Source: Sulfitobacter sp. SK012
GTDB lineage: Bacteria; Pseudomonadota; Alphaproteobacteria; Rhodobacterales; Rhodobacteraceae
DNA: 64,000 bases
Assembly (NCBI RefSeq): GCF_003352085.1
Contig: NZ_CP025804.1
Coordinates: 2,046,001-2,110,000, forward strand
Reading direction: 5' to 3'
Under the pieces are notes generated by a model. The model saw only the letters and a list, made by a program, of their open reading frames with translations, had not been told where the DNA came from and ran no database searches. Each line of letters opens with the position of its first letter. The first letter of the stretch is position 1. Below, piece after piece: positions 25,630 to 32,955 of the stretch. The translations under genes and the position numbers were made by a program.

Positions 25630-28575
25630 TTGCTTTTGGTGACTATTACGCTGTTCCCATTGCTGTATCTCACGCTTGAGCTGCCTAAACGCATTATCAA
25701 TGATGCCATTGGTTCCGACGGTGAGACGGTAGCCTTCTTTGGAGTCGCCTTGCCACAGGTCACCTATCTGATGGCTCTGTGCGGGATTTTCCTTTTGGCT
25801 GTGTTGGTGCACGGGCTGATGAAGATGCGGATCAACACAATGAAGGGCGTACTTGCCGAGCGGCTGCTGCGCCGCTTCCGTTTTACGCTGATTGCCCGTA
25901 TTCTGCGGTTTCCCGCCCCCTATTTCGAACGTACCAGCCAGGGTGAACTGGTATCGATGGTGACATCAGAATCTGAGCCCCTTGGCGGGTTGATGGGCGA
26001 TGCAGTGGCCCAACCTGTGCTGCAAGCCGGGCAGATGATAACGATATTGGGTTTCCTGTTTGTTCAAAGTGTCACATTCGGGTTGGCGGCCTGTGCCCTA
26101 ATACCAATTCAGGCGTGGATCATTCCAAAACTGCAACGGCAGATCAATCTTTTGAATAAGAAGCGCGTGGTGCAGTTGCGGGCTTTGGCCGCGGAAATTG
26201 GCGAAGGGGCTGCCGGCTCTACCGCGCTGCGAACCCATGGTGGATGGCGTTACCGCATGGCGATGATCTCGGATCGTTTGGGGCGGCTCTACTCCATACG
26301 GTTTGAGATTTTTCAAAAGAAGTTCTTCATGAAATTTGCCAATAATTTCATCACGCAACTGACGCCGTTCTTCTTTTATGCGGTCGGTGGTTATCTGGTG
26401 ATCAAGGGCGAAATCACGTTCGGCGCGCTTGTTGCGGCTCTCGCGGCCTACAAGGATCTGAGTTCGCCTTGGAAGGAACTGCTGGCCTACTACACGCAAT
26501 ATCAGGACATGTCGCTTCGGTGGCAAGCGATTACGGAACGATTTGCCCCACCCGGCATGATCGAGGCAACACTTTTTAATGAAACTCCCGATGAGATCCC
26601 CAGCCTTGCAGGTGATATCGAGCTGAAGGATGTTTCGGTGCGCGATGATGACGGGAACGCGGTGCTAGACAAAATCACCGTGACCCTGCCTGCCGGAAGT
26701 TCTGTGGCGATCACCGCACCGAATGATGAAGACCGCCGGGCACTGTGCGCATTGTTGACGCGCGAGCTAACACCCAGCTCCGGCAAGGTCCTAATTGCAG
26801 GTCACGATTTGTCTAGGTTGCACCAGGCGACCGTTGCCGCCCGCATTGGGCACGCCACATCAAGACCGGCCCTGTTTTTTGGTACCTTAGGTGAAAACAT
26901 ACTAATGCCGCTGAAGTATCAACCCAAAGGAATTATTACGCAGACTGACACCATCCGCGAAAGTGCGCGCGCGGGTAACAGTACTGAGCCGTTGGATGCC
27001 GACTGGTTGGATATGGCTGCTGCCAGAGTTTCAGATGCAGACCAGTTGCGCAATTGGTGGTTTGATCTGGTTCAAGGTATGGGCAGTGCCGATGTGCTGT
27101 TCCGGCGTGGTTTGGATTTGCGTATCGATCCCGAAATACAAGACCGGCTTGCGCAGGCGCTGGTAGATTTGCGCCCCGAGGTCGCAAAGGCCCTGACCGC
27201 AAGTGGCTTGAATGATCACGCTTGGGTTATCCACCCGGCCACCTATAATCCGGCGTTTCCGGTCATTGACAACCTGCTCTTTGGCGCACCTCGTCGTCCG
27301 ATCACTGCTGATGTGCTGGCCGAGCAGACCAAATTCCTGGATCTTTTGGCGGAACTGACACTCGAAGATGACCTATTGCAGCTGGCCGTTGATATTGTCG
27401 AGATGCTACGCCAGACTTTCGGTTTCGACGGCACAGACCATCCGCTTTTCCGAAAGTTGGGTCTGGACGCCGGGACTTATGAAGCCGCAATTTCTCTGAT
27501 CGCTAGACAAAAAGATCGAAGCACGCTGACAGCCATTGAAAAGGCCCAGTTGCTGATCGTGCCCTTTGCCATCTCTGCCGAGAAGATTGGGCCTGCCTTT
27601 CCGCCTGAAATCATTGATCGCGTCCTGCAAATGCGGCACGGTCATGGTGACGCGCTGAGGGCCAGCATGCGGGACCTTTTTGTGCCCTTGGTCGCGGACC
27701 AGCCGGTTGCGGGGCTGAGCGTGCTAGAAAATGCCCTCTTTGGTAGAGTTTCGGAGGGGGCAGGCCGAAAAGGCGATGAACTGCGCTTGGTGGTCGGGAA
27801 CGTTCTGCGCCAGGAGGGCTTGGAAAGCTTAGTTCTGAGTTTGATTTTCGACATGCCGATCGCATTGGGTGGGCTAAACTTGCCTGCTCAGATTGCCGAG
27901 CCACTCGCGGTCAGCCGTGCGATGATCAAGTGCCCAGATGTTCTGATCCTAGATTCAGTCCTGAGCAGTCATGAAGCTTCGGTCAGGCAAGACATGTATG
28001 GGCGTCTGCGAAAGCTGCTTCCAGAGGCGACTATGATTTGCCTTGAACGTTCGTTTGCCGACCCAAGCAGCTTCGATCTGCAACTTGAGTTGAAGCAAGG
28101 TCGAATTTCCGCTGAATCTGACGACATTACCAGCGAAGAAGACAGCGCAATCAGCGTTGATCAAGCTCGTAAGATGAGAGCTTTGGAGCAAACAGACCTG
28201 TTCAATGGATTGGACCGTAAACAGCTGCGGTTGCTTGCTTTTGGCGCACGGTGGTATTCAGCTCAGCGGGGTGAATATGTCTTTCATCAGAACGACCAGC
28301 CCACCAGTGGTGCCTATCTAATTATTGAAGGCGAAGCAGATTTGCTGATGCCGCAAGCTGACGGCGAGAGCAGGGTGGTATCGGCGGTCGGTCCGGGCAT
28401 GCTGGTCGGCGAACTGGGGTTGATCCGTAATGTACCGCGCGCATTGGACATGCTGGCGACCACTGATCTTAGCTGCTTGCGCATTAGTGCCGAAGATTTT
28501 CTCGCCGTGGTCGAAAATGATGCTGCAACATCCTACAAGCTTTTGCAGGTGGTGGCCGGGTACTTGACGAGTTGA
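25630..28575 (+). CDS. ABC-transporter-like membrane protein with degenerate ATPase and C-terminal cyclic-nucleotide-binding domain
   Basis: The 981 residues comprise an exporter-type membrane domain (about 1-300), an ATPase-like domain split by a long insertion (about 330-820), and a cNMP-binding domain (about 857-977; GEYVFHQNDQPTSGAYLIIE, GMLVGELGLIRNVPR). The Walker A position reads APNDEDRRAL, lacking the G-x-x-G-x-G-K-S/T motif. The signature region is NLPAQIAEPLAVSRA, and Walker B LILDS lacks the catalytic Glu, so ATP hydrolysis is unlikely. Upstream in frame, codons from about 25576 read ERSLFAFIWKYSRRDQ, like the true N terminus, but no ATG/GTG/TTG precedes them before a stop at 25546. 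The start codon may have been lost. TTG 25630 is the first usable start. Confidence 0.8.
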   Translation: MLLVTITLFPLLYLTLELPKRIINDAIGSDGETVAFFGVALPQVTYLMALCGIFLLAVLVHGLMKMRINTMKGVLAERLLRRFRFTLIARILRFPAPYFERTSQGELVSMVTSESEPLGGLMGDAVAQPVLQAGQMITILGFLFVQSVTFGLAACALIPIQAWIIPKLQRQINLLNKKRVVQLRALAAEIGEGAAGSTALRTHGGWRYRMAMISDRLGRLYSIRFEIFQKKFFMKFANNFITQLTPFFFYAVGGYLVIKGEITFGALVAALAAYKDLSSPWKELLAYYTQYQDMSLRWQAITERFAPPGMIEATLFNETPDEIPSLAGDIELKDVSVRDDDGNAVLDKITVTLPAGSSVAITAPNDEDRRALCALLTRELTPSSGKVLIAGHDLSRLHQATVAARIGHATSRPALFFGTLGENILMPLKYQPKGIITQTDTIRESARAGNSTEPLDADWLDMAAARVSDADQLRNWWFDLVQGMGSADVLFRRGLDLRIDPEIQDRLAQALVDLRPEVAKALTASGLNDHAWVIHPATYNPAFPVIDNLLFGAPRRPITADVLAEQTKFLDLLAELTLEDDLLQLAVDIVEMLRQTFGFDGTDHPLFRKLGLDAGTYEAAISLIARQKDRSTLTAIEKAQLLIVPFAISAEKIGPAFPPEIIDRVLQMRHGHGDALRASMRDLFVPLVADQPVAGLSVLENALFGRVSEGAGRKGDELRLVVGNVLRQEGLESLVLSLIFDMPIALGGLNLPAQIAEPLAVSRAMIKCPDVLILDSVLSSHEASVRQDMYGRLRKLLPEATMICLERSFADPSSFDLQLELKQGRISAESDDITSEEDSAISVDQARKMRALEQTDLFNGLDRKQLRLLAFGARWYSAQRGEYVFHQNDQPTSGAYLIIEGEADLLMPQADGESRVVSAVGPGMLVGELGLIRNVPRALDMLATTDLSCLRISAEDFLAVVENDAATSYKLLQVVAGYLTS

Positions 28576-28754
28576 AAACGGTCGTTGGAAAATTGAAACC
28601 ACTGAAGCTGGACTTCTAGTTTCTGATCTTGGACAAGCGCTATCTAGACAGCCCTTTCAATCCGCGCTTAGCCACGTGATCGCCAAAGTCTCGCCTCATA
28701 TGTTAATCTTCCCCAGATCAGAAACCTTGAAGCCGGTGTGTTTAGTCCGAGTGA

Positions 28755-28880
28755 CGGCACTGTCAAAAGAAAACTGGTTGAGGCGGGCAGGGCGACGACT
28801 TAGCCATCGCCGGATGACAAAACGCTCCCCTTTTCGCTACTTTAAGACGTCCCCCGAAATCATCCGCCTGGCGGTTATAT
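28755..28880 (+). mobile_element. IS6-family 5'-end fragment
   Basis: The left repeat CGGCACTGTCAAAAGAAAAC and the following 110 bases are nearly the same as the intact IS6 start (RSPFRYFKTSPEIIRLAV). The homology stops abruptly at 28880, where the truncated integrase begins on the other strand. This is a deletion junction and marks the left border of the next island. Confidence 0.8.
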
Positions 28881-29192
28881 AGAGCCTAGCTGCTCCATCG
28901 ATAGCACGTCATCGCGGCTGGCTTCACGCTTACGCATGAACTCAGGGCGTAATTCGGTGTAGTCCATGTGGCGGGACCACCGGAAAAAGTGGATGAGAGC
29001 GGCGACGTAGCGATTGTAAGTCGCACCCGTCCATTGCCGCAAAACCAGCGTCAATTCCCTTTGGGTGATCTGCTCGTAGTCTTCCAGATGCGCGAAAACG
29101 CGTTCCAGTTGACGGTATCGCTCCGTCCCGTGCTTCAAGTTTTCAAGGTGATCGGCTCGATATTCGGCCAAGGCCAGTTTAAGTGACGACAT
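28875..29192 (-). pseudogene. Truncated tyrosine integrase (N-terminal domain only)
   Basis: The 105-residue frame starts at ATG 29192 (MSSLKLALAEYRADHLENLK) and has a SAM-like core-binding domain (ERVFAHLEDYEQITQRELTL, YNRYVAALIHFFRWS). It stops inside the sequence joined to the IS6 fragment. The catalytic domain is missing, so it cannot recombine DNA. It lies 90 bases from a tRNA-Cys 3' half, the usual arrangement of an integrase next to its attachment site. Confidence 0.75.
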
Positions 29193-29281
29193 ATTCGCTC
29201 CCGTCCGAGGACAGTTGGAAGCCGGGAAATAATCGTCACCGTGCTGGTTAAGTTTTTCGTTACCCCGTGGGGGGTTAGCAC
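29193..29281. other. Spacer between tRNA fragment and integrase
   Basis: About 90 bases, expected to hold the integrase promoter and arm sites. No specific element is recognisable. Confidence 0.35.
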
Positions 29282-29330
29282 TGGAGGCGAGTAGGAGAAT
29301 CGAACTCCTGTGCACGGATTTGCAATCCGG
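29282..29330 (-). other. 3' fragment of tRNA-Cys(GCA), probable attachment site
   Basis: Read on the minus strand, the 49 bases give the anticodon arm 3' part (CCGGATTGCAAATCCG, anticodon GCA), variable loop, a perfect T-arm (AGGAG-TTCGATT-CTCCT), the acceptor strand ACTCGCC and an encoded TCCA end. The 5' half (GGCGAGT and D-arm) is absent upstream, so this is not a functional tRNA. With an adjacent integrase relic it is most simply the attachment-site copy left by a tRNA-Cys-targeting element. Confidence 0.8.
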
Positions 29331-29553
29331 AAAATTTCTCTGATTTAATAGGGAAAAATTGTAAACGGACTTGTTTCGTTCACGGTCACTTTTCAATGGG
29401 TTACGAGGCCGAGGTAAACGGTTTTTCGCAGGTCAAAAGGCAAAGAAAAACCGCTGAGGGGGCGGCCACCCACCTCAACGGCAAAGAAGAATTTTTCCTA
29501 TCTCATGATTACGCGAATTTCGGCCTGACCTCAAGCCGATTGGCGGTGCGATT
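29331..29553. other. Island-end spacer with hairpin
   Basis: The spacer has an imperfect hairpin at 29451-29481 (CCGCTGAGG / CCTCAACGG arms with one G-T pair), bracketed by A-rich GCAAAGAA repeats. No gene is supported. It could be a terminator or a protein-binding site upstream of the HTH protein. Confidence 0.35.
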
Positions 29554-30417
29554 ATGAGTTGGCGTGTTGCAAATGAATGCGCAGAGCGTCGCTTTGGCAG
29601 TGCCGCGCGCAAGCAGATCATCATGTTCCTGGCTGACAAGGCGAGCGATGACGGCTCGGGCATCTGGTGCTCCAAAGGCACGATCCAACGCCACACAGAG
29701 CTTAGCGAGAGCACAGTGAAGCGCACGATCATCGACTTCCTACGGGAGGGTATCTTGATCGAGACGGGGCAGCGGCAATGCCAGAATGGTTACACGGTCA
29801 TTTACCGCATTGTCCTCGAACGCGTGGCTTCGATGGAAACCACTGCGGAACCCGATATCGTGACGGGGGTCACTGTGAACCCCGTCCAGCCTGAACCCGG
29901 TACGGGGTCCACGGTGGCCGGGGTACGGGGTTCACGGTGGACCCCAAACCATCCTAAAACCATCCATAAACCACCTACGCGCAGGCGCGAGGCGACGGAG
30001 GAGGTTGAAGATCCTGAATCTGCGAAGATCTTGGCGGCCTATCCCGAGGACAGGATCCGAAACCGGCGGACCAGTCTTTGTCTGATCGCAGGGGCGGTGA
30101 AGGCCGGGGTGAAGCCCGATGACTTGCTGGAGGCGGTCAAAGCCTATGCGAAGGAGGGTGAGGGCTACACGCGGAGCAAGGTCTGTTTCTCAGATAACTG
30201 GTTCAAGATGCGTCGATGGGAGAAGAGGCTTGCCCTGATATGGGCCGACCGCGAGAAGGCACGTGAAGCCGAAGCCAAAGGTCGCGCCAGCCTCGTCGAG
30301 TGGATTCACGAGCGCCATCCCCTTTGCCGCCATATCACCAACCGGCAGATCGAGGACTTGATCGTGTTAAAGCTGGTGACGCCTGAGCAAGTGCGTGCGG
30401 CGGGGCTGCAGGCGTGA
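29554..30417 (+). CDS. Helix-turn-helix protein resembling phage/ICE replication-initiation proteins
   Basis: The 287-residue protein has an N-terminal winged helix (about 10-90) with CSKGTIQRHTELSESTVKRT as the helix-turn-helix and IETGQRQCQNGYTVIYRI as the wing. A low-complexity linker follows (about 100-150, rich in Pro, Thr, Gly), then a charged helical C-terminal domain (KILAAYPEDRIRNRR, SDNWFKMRRWEKRLALIWAD). This architecture is common in proteins near the integrase end of mobile islands and in phage replication O-like proteins. A direct role in replication is inferred. It is the first gene inside the tRNA-Cys island. Confidence 0.65.
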   Translation: MSWRVANECAERRFGSAARKQIIMFLADKASDDGSGIWCSKGTIQRHTELSESTVKRTIIDFLREGILIETGQRQCQNGYTVIYRIVLERVASMETTAEPDIVTGVTVNPVQPEPGTGSTVAGVRGSRWTPNHPKTIHKPPTRRREATEEVEDPESAKILAAYPEDRIRNRRTSLCLIAGAVKAGVKPDDLLEAVKAYAKEGEGYTRSKVCFSDNWFKMRRWEKRLALIWADREKAREAEAKGRASLVEWIHERHPLCRHITNRQIEDLIVLKLVTPEQVRAAGLQA

Positions 30418-30607
30418 CCGGAGGTTTGGTGCGGCTCTGGCTCCGTTTTGCTTGGAAACGGGGGCTTGTCAGGCAATGAACGCGTTAGCTTGTTTCGTGG
30501 GCTCTTCATCTTGTGAACGAGGTACTGGTTGCATTTACGTTTATTTCGTTTATTTTGATTATTGCGAATAGGACGCAAGATCCCGCCGCGTGAAAAGGAG
30601 AGAACCC

Positions 30608-31072
30608 ATGATGATGCAAGCAAAAGAAGCGTTCGCAGAGCGTTTACCCGATCAGGTCGAAATTGAAAATGCTGACAGTCTTCGCCGAATTCTTGCCTCG
30701 CAGGTGAACGGTGATGAGGCAGTGGAGCTGCGTCTGGCTCTTGGCGGAAAGCAGATCGAACCAGTGACGCTGGCTCCAGCTCTGGCCGCATCCTTGATGG
30801 AATTGTTGCGGCTGGTTTCAAGCGGTAGAGGGTTCCGGATGATCCCTGTTGATGCGGAGCTGACGACCCAGCAAGCAGCTGACTTGTTGAATGTTTCGCG
30901 TCCGCATCTCGTGAAACTTCTGGAAGACAGGGAAATTGCATTCTTCAAGACCGGAAGGCACCGCCGTGTGAAAGCTGCTGATCTTTTTGAATACAAAAAG
31001 AAACGCGACACAGACCGCTCTGATGCGCTGTCTGACCTAGCGGCGATGGACATGGAGAGCGATCTTTTATGA
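30608..31072 (+). CDS. HTH antitoxin of a PIN toxin-antitoxin module
   Basis: The 154-residue protein has a C-terminal excisionase-type helix-turn-helix (about 80-135; ELTTQQAADLLNVSRPHLVK, AFFKTGRHRRVKAADLFEY). Its N-terminal half is likely to bind the toxin. The ATG at 30608 follows AAAAGGAG at the correct distance, so the slightly longer frame from 30590 is not needed. It overlaps the PIN gene by four bases (ATGA), the classical antitoxin-first order that couples translation. It probably represses its own promoter in the AT-rich region 30520-30590. Confidence 0.88.
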   Translation: MMMQAKEAFAERLPDQVEIENADSLRRILASQVNGDEAVELRLALGGKQIEPVTLAPALAASLMELLRLVSSGRGFRMIPVDAELTTQQAADLLNVSRPHLVKLLEDREIAFFKTGRHRRVKAADLFEYKKKRDTDRSDALSDLAAMDMESDLL

Positions 31073-31644
31073 GTGACTATGCCGACCGTTTCACGGCATT
31101 GATTGACGCAAATGTTCTGGCCTGCGCGATGCGTAGAAACATAATTCTGTCATTGGCTGAGGCTGGATTTTTCCGGCCTCGGTGGAGCGACAAGATTATG
31201 GACGAGACTGCCGGTGCAATCGCCAAAATCACGAAAGGTGGGGCTGACACAGTCAAGCAGCGTTCTGCTATGGAGCGCGCATTTCCAGAGTCTTGTGTCG
31301 ACGGGTATGCCTCTCTTGAAGCCAGTTTGGAGCTCCCCGACCCGGATGACCGGCACGTTTTGGCCGCGGCTATAACCACTTCTGCGCAAGTGATAGTGAC
31401 AGAAAACCTCAAGGATTTTCCAAACGACATCCTTGGTCCATTTGACATAGATGCCATTTCTGCTGATGAGTTTATTTCTGATGCAATCGAGCTCGATCCA
31501 CTCGCTGCGGTAGCCGCACTGCGAAAAATGCGCGCCCGGTTCAGAAACCCTGAAATGGATGCAGAAGCATTGCTGCAACGGATCAAAGCTCGAAAACTAT
31601 TTCAAACTGCTGAAACTCTACATCAATTTCTAGAGCTGCTTTGA
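31069..31644 (+). CDS. PIN-domain ribonuclease toxin
   Basis: The 191-residue protein shows a PIN fold: the first Asp in ALIDANVLACAM (about 14), an acidic residue in MDETAGAI (about 45), and the Asp cluster in LPDPDDRHVLAAAITTSAQV followed by ENLKDFP. These residues hold Mg2+ for RNA cleavage, typically of tRNA or mRNA. A C-terminal extension ends in RIKARKLFQTAETLHQFLEL. That same end survives as a relic at 39270-39342. It is co-translated with the HTH antitoxin. Confidence 0.9.
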   Translation: MSDYADRFTALIDANVLACAMRRNIILSLAEAGFFRPRWSDKIMDETAGAIAKITKGGADTVKQRSAMERAFPESCVDGYASLEASLELPDPDDRHVLAAAITTSAQVIVTENLKDFPNDILGPFDIDAISADEFISDAIELDPLAAVAALRKMRARFRNPEMDAEALLQRIKARKLFQTAETLHQFLELL

Positions 31645-31772
31645 GCTGACTTAGACGATGTATTGTCCTGGAGGCCGCCTTTCGCTCTCAAGCATTTGTT
31701 TCTTCTGCACGATTTCAAGAGAACTGAATAAAGAAATGGTTGGCGGATCATATCTGGCGCACTGTTCTATGC

Positions 31773-32369
31773 TCATACGTGCGCAACAATCTGCTGCACG
31801 ATCGGGTGCATCCAAGCTGGGACATGCCTGCTTTGCTTTGCCAGTAGCATCCGGTCCTTGTCATTCAGTGTGCGAGCAAGCTGGTCGATTATTTGGCTGT
31901 CTACACGATCCTTGCCAATATAACGCAATGCCTGGAAGACAACCCCGGTTTTATGGCCTGCGCCGACGAGCGTCTTGGAGGACGCGTTCCGGAATTGGAT
32001 GACTTGCCGTCCAACTTTTTTGGTCCGCGTAGGGCCGTCTGTCATGTAGGTAGGCTTGGAAGGCACCTGAGTTGAAAGGCCCAACCGGTTGGCGGCCATT
32101 GATGGCGAGGGTTGCAGAATCTGACCGTCCTTACGGGCAACTGCCTTTGCGATATCATCTGTGGATGGCGACAGAAATCCGAAGCGAGGGCTCTTCTTTG
32201 GGTAGTCGTATAGCCCCCGTGTGAGCCGTCGGATCACGCCCTGATCGGACAGACGCGACAAAGCTTGGTCCACGCTTGCGCGGGACCCGATATCAAGAAA
32301 GTCAGCCGGTGCAAAGATTGCCCCGCGTCCTTTTCCGATGATGCGTTGCTTGATATTCGACGTAATCAT
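31773..32369 (-). CDS. AbiEi-like antitoxin / DUF6088-family protein, apparently without its toxin
   Basis: The 198-residue protein has an N-terminal winged helix (ADFLDIGSRASVDQALSRLS, GVIRRLTRGLYDYPK) and a conserved core (VARKDGQILQPSPSMAANRL, RTKKVGRQVIQFR), as in the DUF6088 and AbiEi antitoxin families. AAGGAG precedes the ATG at 32369. In complete modules an AbiEii-type nucleotidyltransferase toxin follows immediately. Here only the tail of the PIN gene lies downstream, 128 bases away and in opposite orientation. It is therefore an orphan antitoxin or regulator. A palindrome directly upstream is a likely autoregulatory site. Confidence 0.8.
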   Translation of the reverse strand: MITSNIKQRIIGKGRGAIFAPADFLDIGSRASVDQALSRLSDQGVIRRLTRGLYDYPKKSPRFGFLSPSTDDIAKAVARKDGQILQPSPSMAANRLGLSTQVPSKPTYMTDGPTRTKKVGRQVIQFRNASSKTLVGAGHKTGVVFQALRYIGKDRVDSQIIDQLARTLNDKDRMLLAKQSRHVPAWMHPIVQQIVAHV

Positions 32370-32383
32370 GCTTGAACTCCTTG

Positions 32384-32409
32384 TCAGAAAATAGGGTATG
32401 TTTTTCTGA
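32384..32409. promoter_or_regulatory. Palindrome TCAGAAAA-n10-TTTTCTGA, candidate AbiEi operator
   Basis: Perfect 8-bp arms lie 15 bases upstream of the DUF6088 start codon. AbiEi-type antitoxins are known to repress their promoters through inverted repeats. Binding here is inferred from position. Confidence 0.5.
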
Positions 32410-32489
32410 AAGTCAATGAGCTGTTGATAGCGGCAGATCAGGTCCGTGCGGCAGGGATGAAAGCGTGAGGTAGCATAGCGGTGTCAAAT

Positions 32490-32534
32490 TTACGCTACAG
32501 CGCAAACTTCTCCAATTTACGCTATAGCGTAAAC
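32490..32534. promoter_or_regulatory. Tandem palindromes TTTACGCTATAGCGTAAA
   Basis: A perfect 18-bp palindrome (32517-32534) is preceded 27 bases earlier by a copy with two changes (TTTACGCTACAGCGCAAA, 32490-32507). Two sites in tandem suggest cooperative binding by a dimeric repressor. They lie between the orphan antitoxin and the hipA relic. No matching repressor gene is adjacent. Confidence 0.55.
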
Positions 32535-32559
32535 AGCCAGAAGTTAGGGTATTTGACGT

Positions 32560-32603
32560 ATGATCTAAGGATCATAATTTAGTTTTATGATCTGAGTATG
32601 CCC
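32560..32603. promoter_or_regulatory. TATGATC-n4-GATCATA operator, candidate hipBA site (copy 1)
   Basis: A perfect inverted repeat at 32560-32577 is followed 26 bases on by a half-degenerate copy (TATGATC-TGAG-TATGCCC). The second half-site runs into the hipA relic. The same arrangement recurs at 39403-39447. HipB-type repressors bind tandem palindromes of this kind, so this may be what remains of a hipBA promoter. Confidence 0.5.
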
Positions 32604-32616
32604 CGGAGGTTTCCGT

Positions 32617-32955
32617 ATGACTCCGCTCTATGATGTGCTGAGCGCCCAGAAGGCCGTTGATGACGGTCAAATCCGCCAGAACCGGATGCGCCTCGCCATG
32701 TCAGTGGACGGGCACTATCGGATTAATGAGGTGGTGCCGCGCCACTTTCTGCAGGTGGCAAAGGGGGCGGGGTATGGTGTTACGCTGGCGGAGGAAGTGT
32801 TGGCGGATGCCGCAGAACGAATTGAGCTTGCCATTGAGAAAACGGTTTCGGGTATGCCCACGAATTTCCCTGAAGACTTGGCTCAAACCATTGCAGACGG
32901 CGTCAGGCAGCGAACGGCATCCCTTATGATTCACAAGGGGGACCGCACGGAATGA
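32617..32955 (+). pseudogene. C-terminal fragment of a HipA-family kinase toxin
   Basis: The 112 residues match the end of HipA proteins: MTPLYDVLSAQKAVDDGQIR, RMRLAMSVDGHYRINEVVPR and HFLQVAKGAGYG. Upstream the same frame gives PGGFR, as expected just before TPLYDV. Homology then ends, so the N-terminal domain and kinase core are lost. GGAGG lies seven bases before the ATG, but it falls inside the old coding sequence (Pro-Gly-Gly), so expression is uncertain. The fragment is probably inert. It overlaps the next gene by four bases, which implies an ancestral operon. Confidence 0.75.

Noticed and set aside
29282..29330. A functional tRNA-Cys gene
   Set aside because: The 5' half with the acceptor strand and D-arm is absent; only the 3' half is present.
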